Assembly (NCBI GenBank): GCA_009937615.1
Contig: JAACFB010000019.1
Coordinates: 1-58,547, forward strand
From: Gammaproteobacteria bacterium
Lineage (GTDB): Bacteria; Pseudomonadota; Gammaproteobacteria; Steroidobacterales; Woeseiaceae
Direction of reading: 5' to 3'
Length of the DNA: 58,547 nucleotides
Position numbers and translations under genes: made by a program. Below are positions 26,677 to 36,201 of the stretch, piece by piece (the stretch's first letter is position 1; each line of letters begins with the position of its first letter). Under the pieces are notes generated by a model. That model made no database searches. It was not told the DNA's origin and saw only the letters and a list, made by a program, of their open reading frames with translations.

Positions 26677-27090
26677 CTAATCCAGGTAGACGCAATAAAG
26701 AATGTTCAGATCCGGCGGAGCGCCGGGATGCGGCGAGGCATGGCGTCCCACCCAAGGACCATGTGCTGCGCTACGGTCTGCCGCGACCGGCTCGTCGGGG
26801 GCGGGGATCGCAACCAGAATCGCCGGCACCTGCTTGAACTTTACCTGGCCGCTACGCGCATCGTGATTGAGCTCATCGGCCAGCATGCAGCTGGCTGCGG
26901 CGGAGCCACAAGGCGCCTCCTGATCCATGCTTCCGTGGTCATGTGCCTGCGCTGCAGCTTCGCTGGAACGTTCCTGCTGGATCTCGAGCGCCATCGCGCA
27001 GGGCTGAAGCGCAAGGTTCAACCACACGGCAATGAACAGGCCCAGCGCTTTAAAGCGCCGCTGCTGTCGTCTTTTACTGCGCCTGACCAT
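26677..27090 (-). CDS. Small metal-resistance-associated protein with a His/Cys/Met-rich segment
   Basis: 137 residues from ATG 27090 (a TTG at 27099 is also possible). A very basic N-terminus (RRSKRRQQRRFK) and one hydrophobic stretch (LGLFIAVWLNLALQPCAMA) form a signal peptide or anchor. The exported part has possible metal ligands: AHDHGSMDQEAPCG and SCMLADELNHD (residues about 50-80), a Pro-rich region, and the ending LYCVYLD. Similar small proteins with this ending are, from memory, found at the head of CusCBA-type operons. It lies 56 bases upstream of cusC on the same strand. Function is not established; a periplasmic copper-binding role is an inference. Confidence 0.72.
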   Translation of the reverse strand: MVRRSKRRQQRRFKALGLFIAVWLNLALQPCAMALEIQQERSSEAAAQAHDHGSMDQEAPCGSAAASCMLADELNHDARSGQVKFKQVPAILVAIPAPDEPVAADRSAAHGPWVGRHASPHPGAPPDLNILYCVYLD

Positions 27091-27283
27091 CCGATTCAAT
27101 CGTGCGTCCCGACCAAGTTAAGTGGAGAATCCAATATTCCGTCCTCTGAGGCTATTGCTAAGACTACGTATGCGTCAAGTACCTGGATCACAGCAATGCC
27201 GGGCGAATTGCCGCCGATCAGTATAGAATTCGACGATATTCCCCACCTCATCGATCACCGATCTAACTTTCAGGGAGGCATTC

Positions 27284-28576
27284 TTGGATCAAGTAGCAAC
27301 GCTGGCTGTCGAGTATGCAAAGCTTGCCTACAATTACCTGAGCCAGACCGAAATCCTGCTGCAGCTCGCGCTAATAGGCATCCTGTTCCCGCCCGCCTGG
27401 TTTTTGTCGAATCGTGTCGAGCCGATTCTCGAGGAGCATGCGCGGCAGATAAAGGGGATGCCCGGTTTATTGCGGATCATCATCGCGTTTCTGCGCCGAT
27501 TCGAATGGTTGTTTTTCGTCATCCTCCTGTTCGTTGCCTACATAGCAACAAGCGTCGTCGCATGGCCCGATAGTAACTACCTGATATACAGCGCCATGCT
27601 GTTGTCGGCGACCTGGCTGTTGATCTCGGTCATCTCTCATGCGATCAGGAGCCGAACGGTTCGCAAGTTGTTTGCTTACATTGCCTGGCTGTATGTCGCC
27701 GCAATGGTCCTCGGGATTGTCGATGACGTCGCCGCAGTACTCGACCGCGCCGGCTTCAGCATCGGTCAGTTCCGTCTTTCGATTCTGGGTGCGTTAAAAG
27801 CCGGTTTCCTGCTGGGTTTGCTGCTGTGGCTCTCCTACAGTGCCGGCAACTTCATCGATCGCCGCATTCAGGGTATCGACGAGCTAACCCCGTCACTGCG
27901 TGTTCTGCTTGGAAAAATCACGCGCATAACGCTGATCATTATCGCAGCGCTCGTCGCGCTCTCCGGCGTTGGGATCGATCTCACCGCGCTGACCGTATTG
28001 TCGGGTGCCGTCGGCGTCGGTATCGGTTTCGGCCTGCAAAAAGTCGTATCCAACTTTATTTCGGGGATCATCATCCTGATGGACCAGTCGATCAAACCCG
28101 GCGACACGATTTCGCTCGGCGAGACGTTCGGCTGGATCCGGGAGCTGCGGGCCCGATTTGTCTCGGTCGTGACACGCGACGGGCGCGAGTTCCTGATCCC
28201 CAACGAAGATTTCATCACGCGAGAGGTGATCAACTGGTCATTTTCCGACAAGTATGTGCGTCTCGACGTGCCTTTCGGCGTGTCTTACGATTCTGATCCG
28301 CACGAGGTTATTCGACTGGCGACGGAGGCGGCCGGATCGGTTGATCGCGTGGATACAAAACTGCATCCGCCCGTCTGCTGGATGATCGAATTCGGCAACT
28401 CATCGCTCGATTTCAAACTGCGCTTCTGGATCGATGATCCGCAGCAGGGACTGACGAACATCCGCGGCAAGGTCCTGATCGCGCTTTGGGACATTTTCAA
28501 AGAGCACGGCGTGGCTATCCCCTACCCGCACCGCGAGGTGCTGTTCAAGACGCCGCTCCATGTCGAGTCAAGCTGA
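27284..28576 (+). CDS. MscS-family mechanosensitive ion channel
   Basis: 430 residues starting at TTG 27284, five bases after GGGAGG; no ATG fits as well. It has about five transmembrane helices, with the pore-lining helix in LTVLSGAVGVGIGFGLQKVV (about residues 230-250), then the beta domain NFISGIIILMDQSIKPGDTI and LIPNEDFITREVINWS, and the C-terminal alpha/beta domain. Channels of this group release solutes during hypo-osmotic shock. The two or three helices ahead of the MscS core make it one of the longer subtypes. It stands alone, divergent from the copper operon. Confidence 0.93.
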   Translation: MDQVATLAVEYAKLAYNYLSQTEILLQLALIGILFPPAWFLSNRVEPILEEHARQIKGMPGLLRIIIAFLRRFEWLFFVILLFVAYIATSVVAWPDSNYLIYSAMLLSATWLLISVISHAIRSRTVRKLFAYIAWLYVAAMVLGIVDDVAAVLDRAGFSIGQFRLSILGALKAGFLLGLLLWLSYSAGNFIDRRIQGIDELTPSLRVLLGKITRITLIIIAALVALSGVGIDLTALTVLSGAVGVGIGFGLQKVVSNFISGIIILMDQSIKPGDTISLGETFGWIRELRARFVSVVTRDGREFLIPNEDFITREVINWSFSDKYVRLDVPFGVSYDSDPHEVIRLATEAAGSVDRVDTKLHPPVCWMIEFGNSSLDFKLRFWIDDPQQGLTNIRGKVLIALWDIFKEHGVAIPYPHREVLFKTPLHVESS

Positions 28577-28635
28577 CGTATGGTGGCCACTGACAATCCC
28601 ATTAACGACCCATACAGCTAGGAAGAATCAATACC

Positions 28636-29454
28636 ATGACCGAAGACCGTAACCTGGCCCTGTTTTGCGATTTCGAAAACGTAGCAATCGGCGTTCGCGA
28701 CGCGCGCTACTCTGTTTTTGATATACAACCGATACTCGAACGCCTGCTTTTGAAAGGCAGCATCGTAACCAAAAAAGCCTACTGCGACTGGGACCGCTAC
28801 AAGCAGTTCAAAAAGGGTATGCACGAAGCCGCTTTCGAACTTATCGAGATCCCCCACGTCAAGCTGTCGGGCAAAAATTCGGCCGACATTCGCATGGTCG
28901 TCGATGCGCTCGACCTGTGTTACACCAAAGAACACATCGATACCTTCGTGATCATCTCAGGCGACTCCGATTTTTCGCCACTGGTCAGCAAGCTCCGCGA
29001 GAACGCCAAAACGGTCATCGGCGTCGGGGTCAAACAATCGACATCGGACCTGTTGATCAGCAACTGCGATGAGTTCATCTTCTATGACGATCTCGTCTCC
29101 ACCGAGACCGGTGGCACACCCGAGACAAATTCAGAAGCCAAATCGAAAAAGCGGAGCAAGAAAGTTCGAAAAACCTCGGCCGCAAAGAAAGCCGATCCGG
29201 CTCAGGAGGCCATCAACCTGGTGCTCGAGACGACAGAGGCGCTGTATGCCGAGCGCGGTGATCGCGCGAAGCTGTGGGGGTCGATGATCAAACAGACCCT
29301 GAAACGCCGCAGTCCCGGCTTCAACGAGTCAGTCTACGGCTTCAGCTCGTTCAGCGACCTGCTCGAAGAGGCAGCAAAGCGCAAACAGCTCGACCTCGAG
29401 CGAGATGAGAAATCCGGCGGCTACATAGTGCTCGGGGTCAGGAACAGCGAATAA
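28636..29454 (+). CDS. NYN-domain (PIN-like) protein with C-terminal OST-HTH/LOTUS domain
   Basis: 272 residues; AGGAAG lies ahead of the ATG. The N-terminal NYN domain (about 6-150) shows the acidic residues expected of a metal-dependent ribonuclease: CDFENV (Asp12), SADIRMVVDA and SGDSDFSPLV. A Lys/Ser-rich linker (KSKKRSKKVRKTSAAKK) leads to an OST-HTH/LOTUS domain (about 195-268; FNESVYGFSSFSDLLEEA and GGYIVLG), which binds RNA in other systems. It is probably a cytoplasmic RNA-processing or RNA-decay protein. Targets are unknown. It follows the MscS gene after 59 bases. Confidence 0.9.
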   Translation: MTEDRNLALFCDFENVAIGVRDARYSVFDIQPILERLLLKGSIVTKKAYCDWDRYKQFKKGMHEAAFELIEIPHVKLSGKNSADIRMVVDALDLCYTKEHIDTFVIISGDSDFSPLVSKLRENAKTVIGVGVKQSTSDLLISNCDEFIFYDDLVSTETGGTPETNSEAKSKKRSKKVRKTSAAKKADPAQEAINLVLETTEALYAERGDRAKLWGSMIKQTLKRRSPGFNESVYGFSSFSDLLEEAAKRKQLDLERDEKSGGYIVLGVRNSE

Positions 29455-29483
29455 CGATCCACGCTCGGGCGCTGATCTTTCAA

Positions 29484-31658
29484 TCAGGCCTCGAGCGCCT
29501 GTCGCACTCGCTCCGGCGTAAACGGCATGTGATAGAGCCGTTTTCCGGTCAGCGCATGGAATGCATTCGCAACGGCCGCCCCGATGAACGGATTAGCGAT
29601 CTCACCGAGGCCGGTCGGCGCCGAATCGCGGTCGATGAATTCCACGTGGATCTCTTCCGGCGTCTCCACCATTCGCAATAACTGGTAGTCATGGAAGTTG
29701 GACTGCATGACCGTGCCTTCTTTGACCGTAGCGCGCTCTTTCAGAACGCTCGAAATACCGAATACGACTCCGCTTTCAATATTGCGCCGCGCCATCTCGG
29801 GCTGAACGATGATGCCGCCATCAACGGCGACCCAGGCTTTGTGCACTCTGATCTTGCCGCGTGACCGGTCCACCGAAATTTCCACGACGCCTGCCCCGAC
29901 GGACCCTGAGCGCTCGGTTACCGACAGCCCCAATGCCCGTCCCTCCGGCCTTGTCCGGCCCCAATCCGACATTCTCTCGACCAGATCGAAAACGGCCTGT
30001 GCCCTCGGCGTCATCGCAAGCCGGGATCGCCGGAACGCCAGCGGATCCATGTTTTCACCGGCGGCCATTTCGTCCACGAAACTTTCGATAGCGAAGATGT
30101 TGGGCGGATGGGCGACGGCTCGCCAATGCTTTACCCGAATGCCATGCGAGGTGCCGCGCAGCTCAACCAGCTGATTCGGGATTCCGTAGTATTCATCCAG
30201 CTTGATGCCCGCAGTCAGCAGGTTTTGTCCATCACCGACGACGCAATGGCGCCAGCCCGAAATCTTGCCGGCCTCATCCAGCGCTGCCTCGACACACTGG
30301 TAAGACTGGGGACGAAACATGGCGTAAGCGAGATCTTCCTCCCGGGTCCAGATCATCTTGACGGGACGCTTGATGCTGCGCGCAATGAGTGCCGCCTCGA
30401 TCGTGTAGTCGGTGACCGTGCGCCGGCCGAACCCGCCGCCCATGTAACACTGATGATGGATCACCTGGCTGGTTTGCAATCCCAATGCTTCTGCAATCTT
30501 CTCTCGCGAGCTACCGGGTGCCTGGGTGCCCTCCCATACTTCGACCTGGTCGCCGGCCTCATTGAATCGTGCAACGCCATTTAACGGCTCCATCTGCGCG
30601 TGATAGCCGTAATCGCTCCGGAAGTTCGCTTTGTACACGCGGGCTGCGTTCACAAAAGCGGCCTCGACATCGCCTGTCACATTGACCGGCGTAGCCGTTG
30701 CCTCGTGCCGTTCGGCAATAGCCGCATAGTCTTCGCTGAGGGCCCGCTCCGAGTCAAAGCCCTCTGCGGCCGCCCCCCTGGTCCACGAGACATTCAGCGC
30801 CTGCCTCGCGGCAAGGACATGCTCGAACGTATCGGCGACGACCGCGACGCCGCGCTCAAGTTTCACGATGTCGACGACGCCCTTGAGCTTACGGACCTCG
30901 GCGTCATTCCAACCCTCGGGTTCAGCGAGCTGGACGGGCGCGTGCACGGTGCTCGCATACACCATCCCGGGAAGCTGCACATCGATAGAGAAGACGGCAG
31001 CACCGTTTACCTTCTCGGGAATGTCGTGCCGGTCCACGGGCTTGCCGATAAGGCGAAAGTCGCTCTTCTTTTTAAGTTCGTCGGCGGTGACGGCCGGCAT
31101 CGCCGCGGGAACCTCGGCAAACCCGGCGATCTCGCCGTAGCTGAGCCTGCGGCCATTGACTTTGTCGACGACGACACTGGGCTCCGTCGTCAATGTGGTG
31201 ACATCGACACCCCAGCGCTCTGCTGCGGCCTGCACCAGTACCTTGCGCGCCTGCGCGCCGGCCAGCCGCATGGGCTGGAAGTAGCTCCTTACAGCGCGGC
31301 TGCCAGCAATCTGCATGCGTTTGCGGCCGCGATTCATATAGCCGTATATCTCGGGCTCGGCCGGCGCCATTTCGAGCGTGACTTTCGACCAGTCGGCGTC
31401 GAGCTCCTCGGCCAGCGCAATCGGCACACCGGTCATTGAGCCCTGACCCATCTCCGCCGCCGGCGTGATGATCGTGATGCTGTCATCGCTTGCTATGCGC
31501 ACCCAGGCGCCGATTTCATGGACGGCCGTCTTTGCCTCGGCGGCCGAAATCAGCCATCCGCGGCCGGGACCGACGGCTACCGCAAAGGTCAGGCCCGCGG
31601 CCCCGCCAAGAAAACTGCGGCGGGAAATACTGGTATTGATCGTCGCGTTGTCCGCCAT
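29484..31658 (-). CDS. Molybdenum hydroxylase large subunit (xanthine/aldehyde oxidase family, IorB-like), Tat-exported
   Basis: 724 residues. The N-terminus has a twin-arginine signal (SRRSFLGGAAGLTFAV), so the folded enzyme with its molybdopterin cofactor is exported to the periplasm. Molybdopterin-binding segments include AAEMGQGSMTGVPIALAEEL, CYMGGGFGRRTVTDYTIEAA and the catalytic glutamate region GLGEIANPFIGAAV near the C-terminus. It is a single-chain subunit of the isoquinoline 1-oxidoreductase beta type. Substrate is probably an aldehyde or N-heterocycle; sequence alone does not decide. It starts three bases after the stop of the 2Fe-2S subunit gene. No FAD subunit or cytochrome gene adjoins it. 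Confidence 0.92.
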   Translation of the reverse strand: MADNATINTSISRRSFLGGAAGLTFAVAVGPGRGWLISAAEAKTAVHEIGAWVRIASDDSITIITPAAEMGQGSMTGVPIALAEELDADWSKVTLEMAPAEPEIYGYMNRGRKRMQIAGSRAVRSYFQPMRLAGAQARKVLVQAAAERWGVDVTTLTTEPSVVVDKVNGRRLSYGEIAGFAEVPAAMPAVTADELKKKSDFRLIGKPVDRHDIPEKVNGAAVFSIDVQLPGMVYASTVHAPVQLAEPEGWNDAEVRKLKGVVDIVKLERGVAVVADTFEHVLAARQALNVSWTRGAAAEGFDSERALSEDYAAIAERHEATATPVNVTGDVEAAFVNAARVYKANFRSDYGYHAQMEPLNGVARFNEAGDQVEVWEGTQAPGSSREKIAEALGLQTSQVIHHQCYMGGGFGRRTVTDYTIEAALIARSIKRPVKMIWTREEDLAYAMFRPQSYQCVEAALDEAGKISGWRHCVVGDGQNLLTAGIKLDEYYGIPNQLVELRGTSHGIRVKHWRAVAHPPNIFAIESFVDEMAAGENMDPLAFRRSRLAMTPRAQAVFDLVERMSDWGRTRPEGRALGLSVTERSGSVGAGVVEISVDRSRGKIRVHKAWVAVDGGIIVQPEMARRNIESGVVFGISSVLKERATVKEGTVMQSNFHDYQLLRMVETPEEIHVEFIDRDSAPTGLGEIANPFIGAAVANAFHALTGKRLYHMPFTPERVRQALEA

Positions 31659-31661
31659 GGC

Positions 31662-32114
31662 TTAACCCTCCCCTGACGCGCGTTCGATCGCTGCGATAAT
31701 GCGATTGTAAGTACCACACCGGCAGAGAATGCCGTTCATGTGCGAGACAATCTCTTCACGCGTCGGATTCGGATTTCGTTCCAGGAGTTCAGCGGCCTTC
31801 ATTATTTGACCTGACTGGCAGTAGCCACACTGCGGGACCTGCTCGGCTATCCATGCCTTCTGCAGCGGATGGCTCGAGTCCGGTGACAAACCTTCTATTG
31901 TGGTGACGCTCGCACCGGCCGCCTGGGCGAGCGGTGTCTGGCACGACCGCACCGCTTTGCCGTTCAAGTGCACGGCGCAGGCTCCGCAGAAGCCGCTCCC
32001 GCAACCGTATTTGGTGCCTGTGAGCTCGAGGTGCTCCCGGATCGCCCAGAGCAGTGGCGTATCAGGTTCTGCCGCGATCGCAACCTGCTTGCCGTTGACG
32101 TTGAGTTCAATCAT
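31662..32114 (-). CDS. 2Fe-2S subunit of molybdenum hydroxylase (IorA/CoxS-like)
   Basis: 150 residues from ATG 32114, with AAGGAG upstream; longer starts have no family similarity. It has the plant-ferredoxin-type cluster motif [16 protein letters not shown] with a following Cys in VRSCQTP, and the second four-helix 2Fe-2S domain with [11 protein letters not shown] and [11 protein letters not shown]. All eight cluster cysteines are present. It carries electrons from the molybdenum subunit encoded next. It has no Tat signal of its own, so it presumably rides out with the large subunit. Confidence 0.94.
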   Translation of the reverse strand: MIELNVNGKQVAIAAEPDTPLLWAIREHLELTGTKYGCGSGFCGACAVHLNGKAVRSCQTPLAQAAGASVTTIEGLSPDSSHPLQKAWIAEQVPQCGYCQSGQIMKAAELLERNPNPTREEIVSHMNGILCRCGTYNRIIAAIERASGEG

Positions 32115-32254
32115 CGCTCCCGATCTCCTTGCGACTTTCGTTTCAGAAGTTACGTTTTCGGACGCTCTTCGCAAATTTATTCGATACGCCTCGCGAGCCC
32201 GCGAGTCAAGTTTCGGGCTCGAGATCCCGGTCGATCATTGCGGCGTGCGAACCG

Positions 32255-33274
32255 TCATGCCCAGAAGCCGGACACTCTGTCGATGAGCCAGTAGGTCGCG
32301 ACGCTGCCGATGACGTAGCTGGCCGGTACGGTCAGCGTCGTCCAGTGCACATCGCGGCCCCGAGACAATCGCAGCAGCCTGACGAGTAAGGGCCGCAACA
32401 CGAAAAACGCGGCCAGCACGGCGAGTACGAAAAGAATCTGGCCGATCTCGACGCCGACATTGAAAAACAACAGCGCAGTCGGCAGCTCGGTCTGGGGGAG
32501 CCCGATATCGCGCAGTACCGCCGCAAAACCGAAACCGTGCAGCAATCCGAAAGACACCGACACGGCAACCGGGAATCGATAGGCCAGCGAACCGTCGTAA
32601 CCCTTGACGATCTCCCAGGCCATGAACACGACGCTGAGCGCAATTGCCGCCTCGACCGGTGGTGTTGGAATACGCACAAAGTCCAGCGCAGACAGGGCAA
32701 GCGTGATCGAATGCGCCACCGTGAACCCCGTAATCGTGATCAGCAGGCGTCTCGGCGTTCCGGCGATAAACAGCAGGCAGGCCACGAACAGCAGGTGATC
32801 GATACCGATCCAGATGTGTTCGATACCAAGCGCTGTGTACTGCGTTGCGACAGCAAAGCGGCTTTCAGCGTCGGGGACCGTCCACTCCGTTTCGTCGGGC
32901 TTCAGGATGCGCAGGTGCTCCTCGCCATTGGCGAGCTTTATCTTGTACAGCGTCGACAGAGATGGATTCAGGATCGGGAATTCGATGCCGACCACGCGGC
33001 CTGAAAGACCCTGATCGCAGACAAAGAGCTGCTGGCCAACGTATTCCGCTCCGGCCTGCTGCCAGGCCGGCTGTCGCTCCGCAACACATCCACCCGGCAG
33101 CGTCGGGTAGGGCAGCGTGCGACCGGGCATGCTGGCCGGTACCTTCCAGGACACGCTATAAGTGTTGGCCCCGGTTTCCGTGATCTGGACATAGTTCGGG
33201 CGCGCATCGTGGGCAGACGCCGGGATCGCAGCAAAAACCGCGTAAAACAGCACTACCAGGAAGCCAAACCTCAT
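32255..33274 (-). CDS. HupE/UreJ-family membrane protein with N-terminal periplasmic domain
   Basis: 339 residues: a signal peptide (FLVVLFYAVFAAIPASA), a periplasmic beta-rich domain of about 120 residues (HDARPNYVQITETG, YSVSWKVPASMPG), then six or seven transmembrane helices with the HupE/UreJ features GIEHIWIGIDHLLFV, FTVAHSITLALS and GLLHGFGFAAVL. HupE and UreJ are linked to nickel or cobalt uptake, and the His residues in these helices fit metal passage; the substrate here is unknown. The start overlaps the stop of the PpiC gene (ATGA). It probably works with the foldase and the DUF3604 proteins upstream, which is inference. Confidence 0.85.
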   Translation of the reverse strand: MRFGFLVVLFYAVFAAIPASAHDARPNYVQITETGANTYSVSWKVPASMPGRTLPYPTLPGGCVAERQPAWQQAGAEYVGQQLFVCDQGLSGRVVGIEFPILNPSLSTLYKIKLANGEEHLRILKPDETEWTVPDAESRFAVATQYTALGIEHIWIGIDHLLFVACLLFIAGTPRRLLITITGFTVAHSITLALSALDFVRIPTPPVEAAIALSVVFMAWEIVKGYDGSLAYRFPVAVSVSFGLLHGFGFAAVLRDIGLPQTELPTALLFFNVGVEIGQILFVLAVLAAFFVLRPLLVRLLRLSRGRDVHWTTLTVPASYVIGSVATYWLIDRVSGFWA

Positions 33275-34167
33275 CGGGTCTCGCCGGTACTCGCATCGAA
33301 GCTGCGACGAACGTCATAGGTATCGACGATCGCCTGGATGGCCCGATCGTTTTGCTCACGAATGAGTTCACGCTCGAGATCTTGCCGAATAGCTGTTTCG
33401 ATCTCTGCCAGTTCGGGGTACCGGCCCTCGGCTTTGCGGGGAATCATGACGAGATGTGCGCCGTACGGCGATTCGAATGGCCCGAACCAGCGAGTGTCGC
33501 TCGGCTCCAATGCAAACACGGCCTCGGCCATCCGGGCGCCGAAATGACTGCGAACAAAATCGGGGTCCCGTTCAACGTAGTTGACGAAGTATGGAAAGCG
33601 TTCACCGTGACGGGGCGCGTCACTGAAAACGACGTTATTCGCATTCAGCTCATCGAGCTTGTCACTCGCAAGCGCCAGCGCGTCATCCCTGCTTCGATTC
33701 TCGCTGGAAAAAAATACGTGCGTAAACGTGACGTACGGCTGCACGTAATAGTCCTGTCGATTCGCTTCGTAGTATGCACGCACATCGTCATCGGACACCT
33801 GGACCGCCGCCGTGACAAAGCCGTTGGTGATGAATTCGATCGACTGGATCATGCGCTGTTTGATCACGTAATCGTTCTTGTCCATGCCGAGCGCCAACGC
33901 TTCGCGGTGCAGCGCCTCTTCGCGCACATAGTCATCGATAAGCCGCTCGAGCTCCTGCGCCGACATGCTGTCGAGACGCTCTCCCGCAACCTTCGGCTCG
34001 AAGGCTCGCGTTCGAAACTGAACAAAAGTCAGCAACGCGTCGCGATCGACGTTGATCACCTTGCTGTCGTAACTCGCGGCATCGTCCGCGACGATCTCGA
34101 ACAAGACGAAGAGCGCAAGGCCTGCGAGCAGGAAGTGCGCCAGCGGTTCTTTGAGAATTTTGCTCAT
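33271..34167 (-). CDS. Membrane-anchored peptidyl-prolyl cis-trans isomerase (PpiC/parvulin type)
   Basis: 298 residues. One N-terminal anchor helix (LAHFLLAGLALFVLFEIVA) precedes a SurA-like helical domain (SMSAQELERLIDDYVREEAL) and a parvulin domain (YVTFTHVFFSS, FARMAEAVFALEPSDTRWFGPFESPYG region, about 180-265). It should catalyse prolyl isomerisation of exported proteins at the outer face of the inner membrane. Its ATG follows a strong terminator by 20 bases, with no clear ribosome-binding site, so expression may depend on read-through. Pairing with a HupE-like gene is common in marine bacteria as far as I recall. Confidence 0.86.
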   Translation of the reverse strand: MSKILKEPLAHFLLAGLALFVLFEIVADDAASYDSKVINVDRDALLTFVQFRTRAFEPKVAGERLDSMSAQELERLIDDYVREEALHREALALGMDKNDYVIKQRMIQSIEFITNGFVTAAVQVSDDDVRAYYEANRQDYYVQPYVTFTHVFFSSENRSRDDALALASDKLDELNANNVVFSDAPRHGERFPYFVNYVERDPDFVRSHFGARMAEAVFALEPSDTRWFGPFESPYGAHLVMIPRKAEGRYPELAEIETAIRQDLERELIREQNDRAIQAIVDTYDVRRSFDASTGETR

Positions 34168-34187
34168 GGCGTCAGGTGTTCGCTATT

Positions 34188-34216
34188 AAAAAGGCCGCCA
34201 TCATCTGATGGCGGCC
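34188..34216 (-). terminator. Strong intrinsic terminator between DUF3604 and ppiC genes
   Basis: On the minus strand GGCCGCCATC pairs with GATGGCGGCC (outer stem 34216-34207 with 34202-34193) around a short loop and is followed by TTTTT. It lies 22 bases after the stop of the downstream DUF3604 gene and 20 bases before the ppiC start. It would end most DUF3604 transcripts, leaving ppiC-hupE at a lower level by read-through or under an undetected promoter. Confidence 0.8.
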
Positions 34217-34238
34217 GGATTGTACAAGGACACCCGGC

Positions 34239-36176
34239 TTACGGCGTATACCAGATCGGCGAGGTATAAGCGCGTTCCTGGGTCGTCAGCGGAATTTCCG
34301 GCGGCATCTCAATGCCATATCGTACCGCTTCGTAGGCAGTCCAGCGTGGCGTTGGAATCTCCAGAACACGAGCGTAGTAAACGGCCGGCACGTCGGCATC
34401 AAAATCGGGATCAGTCCATGCCGTGATCAGTTCCGAACTGCCAATCGTGTTGGTCCAGGTGGCGGTTTCGATGTCGACCGTATTACCGACTGCGGGCAAT
34501 TTGCCGTCGGCTCCCGGCTGCCGCGCCCCGGACCACACTACGTCGTACACCTTCTCCTTGCGCTGACCACGCTCGTCGAGCCAGCCTTTGACGATCTGGA
34601 TCCGGTCGAGGTTGCCGGACATTGGATCGCGCAGCGCAGCGACCAGGAACGAGGGTGCTTTTCCGGCGGGCGCAGTGCTCAGATCACCGCCCATCGGCAC
34701 GCCTTTCAGGTATCCCGCATCAGCCGGCAAGCGGCCTTTCGTATCGGCAGCGGAAAAGTCCCAGCCGCCGAAGAAGCGCACCAGCATGCGCGGCCCTGTC
34801 GTCGCATAGGTTTCCTTTCGCATCATGGCATCGAACAGGGCTTCACGCGTATTCTCTGTTGCCCAAACGCCCTGATAGCCCGAGGCGACCATGCCCCAGC
34901 CCGTGTACTCCTTAATACCGTCCTCGGTCTCGATCCGCGCCATCGGGTGATGTACGCGGTCCGCACTGGGTTCGGCACCCGAGTGCTTACCGAAGAAATT
35001 TTCTTCTTCGGCGGTCGCGAGGCCGGTATGGCTGTCCGTCGCGCCGATCAGGCCGAACTTGTAGGGATTGACGCCCAGTTTCTCGCCAAGCTCCAGCCCG
35101 ACCTGCAGCCCGGTGCGGGCATATTCGCCCACCAGCATGGCGTCGGTTTTCAACTCGGTAAGATCGAGATTGCCCTGGTCCCATGTCTCGTAGTCCGCGA
35201 ACTCGTCATTTGGAGACAGGTACGGGTGAGCTTCCCCATCCCCCTTTATCTGAGTGGCTTCATAGAGCGGCTCCCAGCGGGCGCGAGTTTCAGCATACGA
35301 CCGGTTGACACGGCCGTCGAAGTAGGTGCGTGACTGGGGGAACATATGGCCGTTCGACATGTTGCCGTTGTGAGCAATGGCGAGCAGCCGGCCACCGGTC
35401 TTGTCTTCATAGTCCTGCAGCCACTTCCAGAGTTCACGGGGATCAGGGCTGCCGTAGGGCGACAGCGTCGTGTACGGCTCCATGACGCTCGCTTTGGTCG
35501 CGTCATCGCGGTATACGACGACGCGATGCAGGTTGATGCCTTTCTCGGTCGAGGTCCATTCGTAGCCAATAAACGCGGTGAAGTGGCCGGGCAAATAGTT
35601 GTCCTCGGCAGCCTTGATCGTCAGGTCCCACGCCGAGCGGTAGCCGTCCGACCCGGGGAACATGGCCAGGGCCGGCGGAAATTCATCGGCGGTCAGCGCC
35701 TGGATGATCTCGACAGCCGCCGCTACGCCGTCCTTGCCTCCCTTACGAACCATGTCATACCAGCGACGACCGGTCGGATCCGCAAGCATTGATGGCTCGC
35801 CGCTCATAAGGCGCGGGAAAAAGCCCATATTGTCGGAGTGGTCGGCGACGACGAGAAAATCGAGCGGTCGTGACAGCTTGACGCGCTGACCGGTGGACGA
35901 CACTACTTCCATGCCGCGCGCAAAACGGTACGCATCGTCTGGCGTCAATGTCGCTCCGAAAGCGCCGGCATCCAGTGACATGCCGGTATGCAAATGCGTA
36001 TCACCCCAGAACACCTGGGTCGGAAAATTGCGATTCGCATACGGCGAATAATTCTCGCGCTCGGGAAACGCGTTCTGAAGAGATTCCGCGGATGGCATCG
36101 GGTCCTGCGCATATGCGGTAGCCACCAGCAATGCACTGAGCGCGGTCGCTGCCAGTGTCGTCGTATATCTACTCAT
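34239..36176 (-). CDS. DUF3604 exported PHP-like metalloprotein, copy B
   Basis: 645 residues with a Sec signal peptide ([20 protein letters not shown]). DUF3604 is related to the PHP phosphoesterase fold. Metal-type motifs are visible: [33 protein letters not shown] and [20 protein letters not shown]. The C-terminus [13 protein letters not shown] is nearly identical in the neighbouring paralogue. The substrate is unknown; a secreted hydrolase is the natural guess. The gene follows copy A by 25 bases and is closed by a strong terminator. Confidence 0.88.
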   Translation of the reverse strand: MSRYTTTLAATALSALLVATAYAQDPMPSAESLQNAFPERENYSPYANRNFPTQVFWGDTHLHTGMSLDAGAFGATLTPDDAYRFARGMEVVSSTGQRVKLSRPLDFLVVADHSDNMGFFPRLMSGEPSMLADPTGRRWYDMVRKGGKDGVAAAVEIIQALTADEFPPALAMFPGSDGYRSAWDLTIKAAEDNYLPGHFTAFIGYEWTSTEKGINLHRVVVYRDDATKASVMEPYTTLSPYGSPDPRELWKWLQDYEDKTGGRLLAIAHNGNMSNGHMFPQSRTYFDGRVNRSYAETRARWEPLYEATQIKGDGEAHPYLSPNDEFADYETWDQGNLDLTELKTDAMLVGEYARTGLQVGLELGEKLGVNPYKFGLIGATDSHTGLATAEEENFFGKHSGAEPSADRVHHPMARIETEDGIKEYTGWGMVASGYQGVWATENTREALFDAMMRKETYATTGPRMLVRFFGGWDFSAADTKGRLPADAGYLKGVPMGGDLSTAPAGKAPSFLVAALRDPMSGNLDRIQIVKGWLDERGQRKEKVYDVVWSGARQPGADGKLPAVGNTVDIETATWTNTIGSSELITAWTDPDFDADVPAVYYARVLEIPTPRWTAYEAVRYGIEMPPEIPLTTQERAYTSPIWYTP

Positions 36177-36201
36177 GCTTACTGCTCCAATCGAATTGGC
36201 A

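Noticed and set aside
26728..27573. Plus-strand reading of 281 codons spanning the small copper-linked gene and the MscS start
   Set aside because: It overlaps two better-supported genes in other frames and has no family pattern. The opposite-strand small protein has a signal peptide and metal-ligand motifs.
30600..31439. Plus-strand reading of 279 codons opposite the molybdenum hydroxylase
   Set aside because: Antisense to conserved catalytic regions; no start signal or domain.
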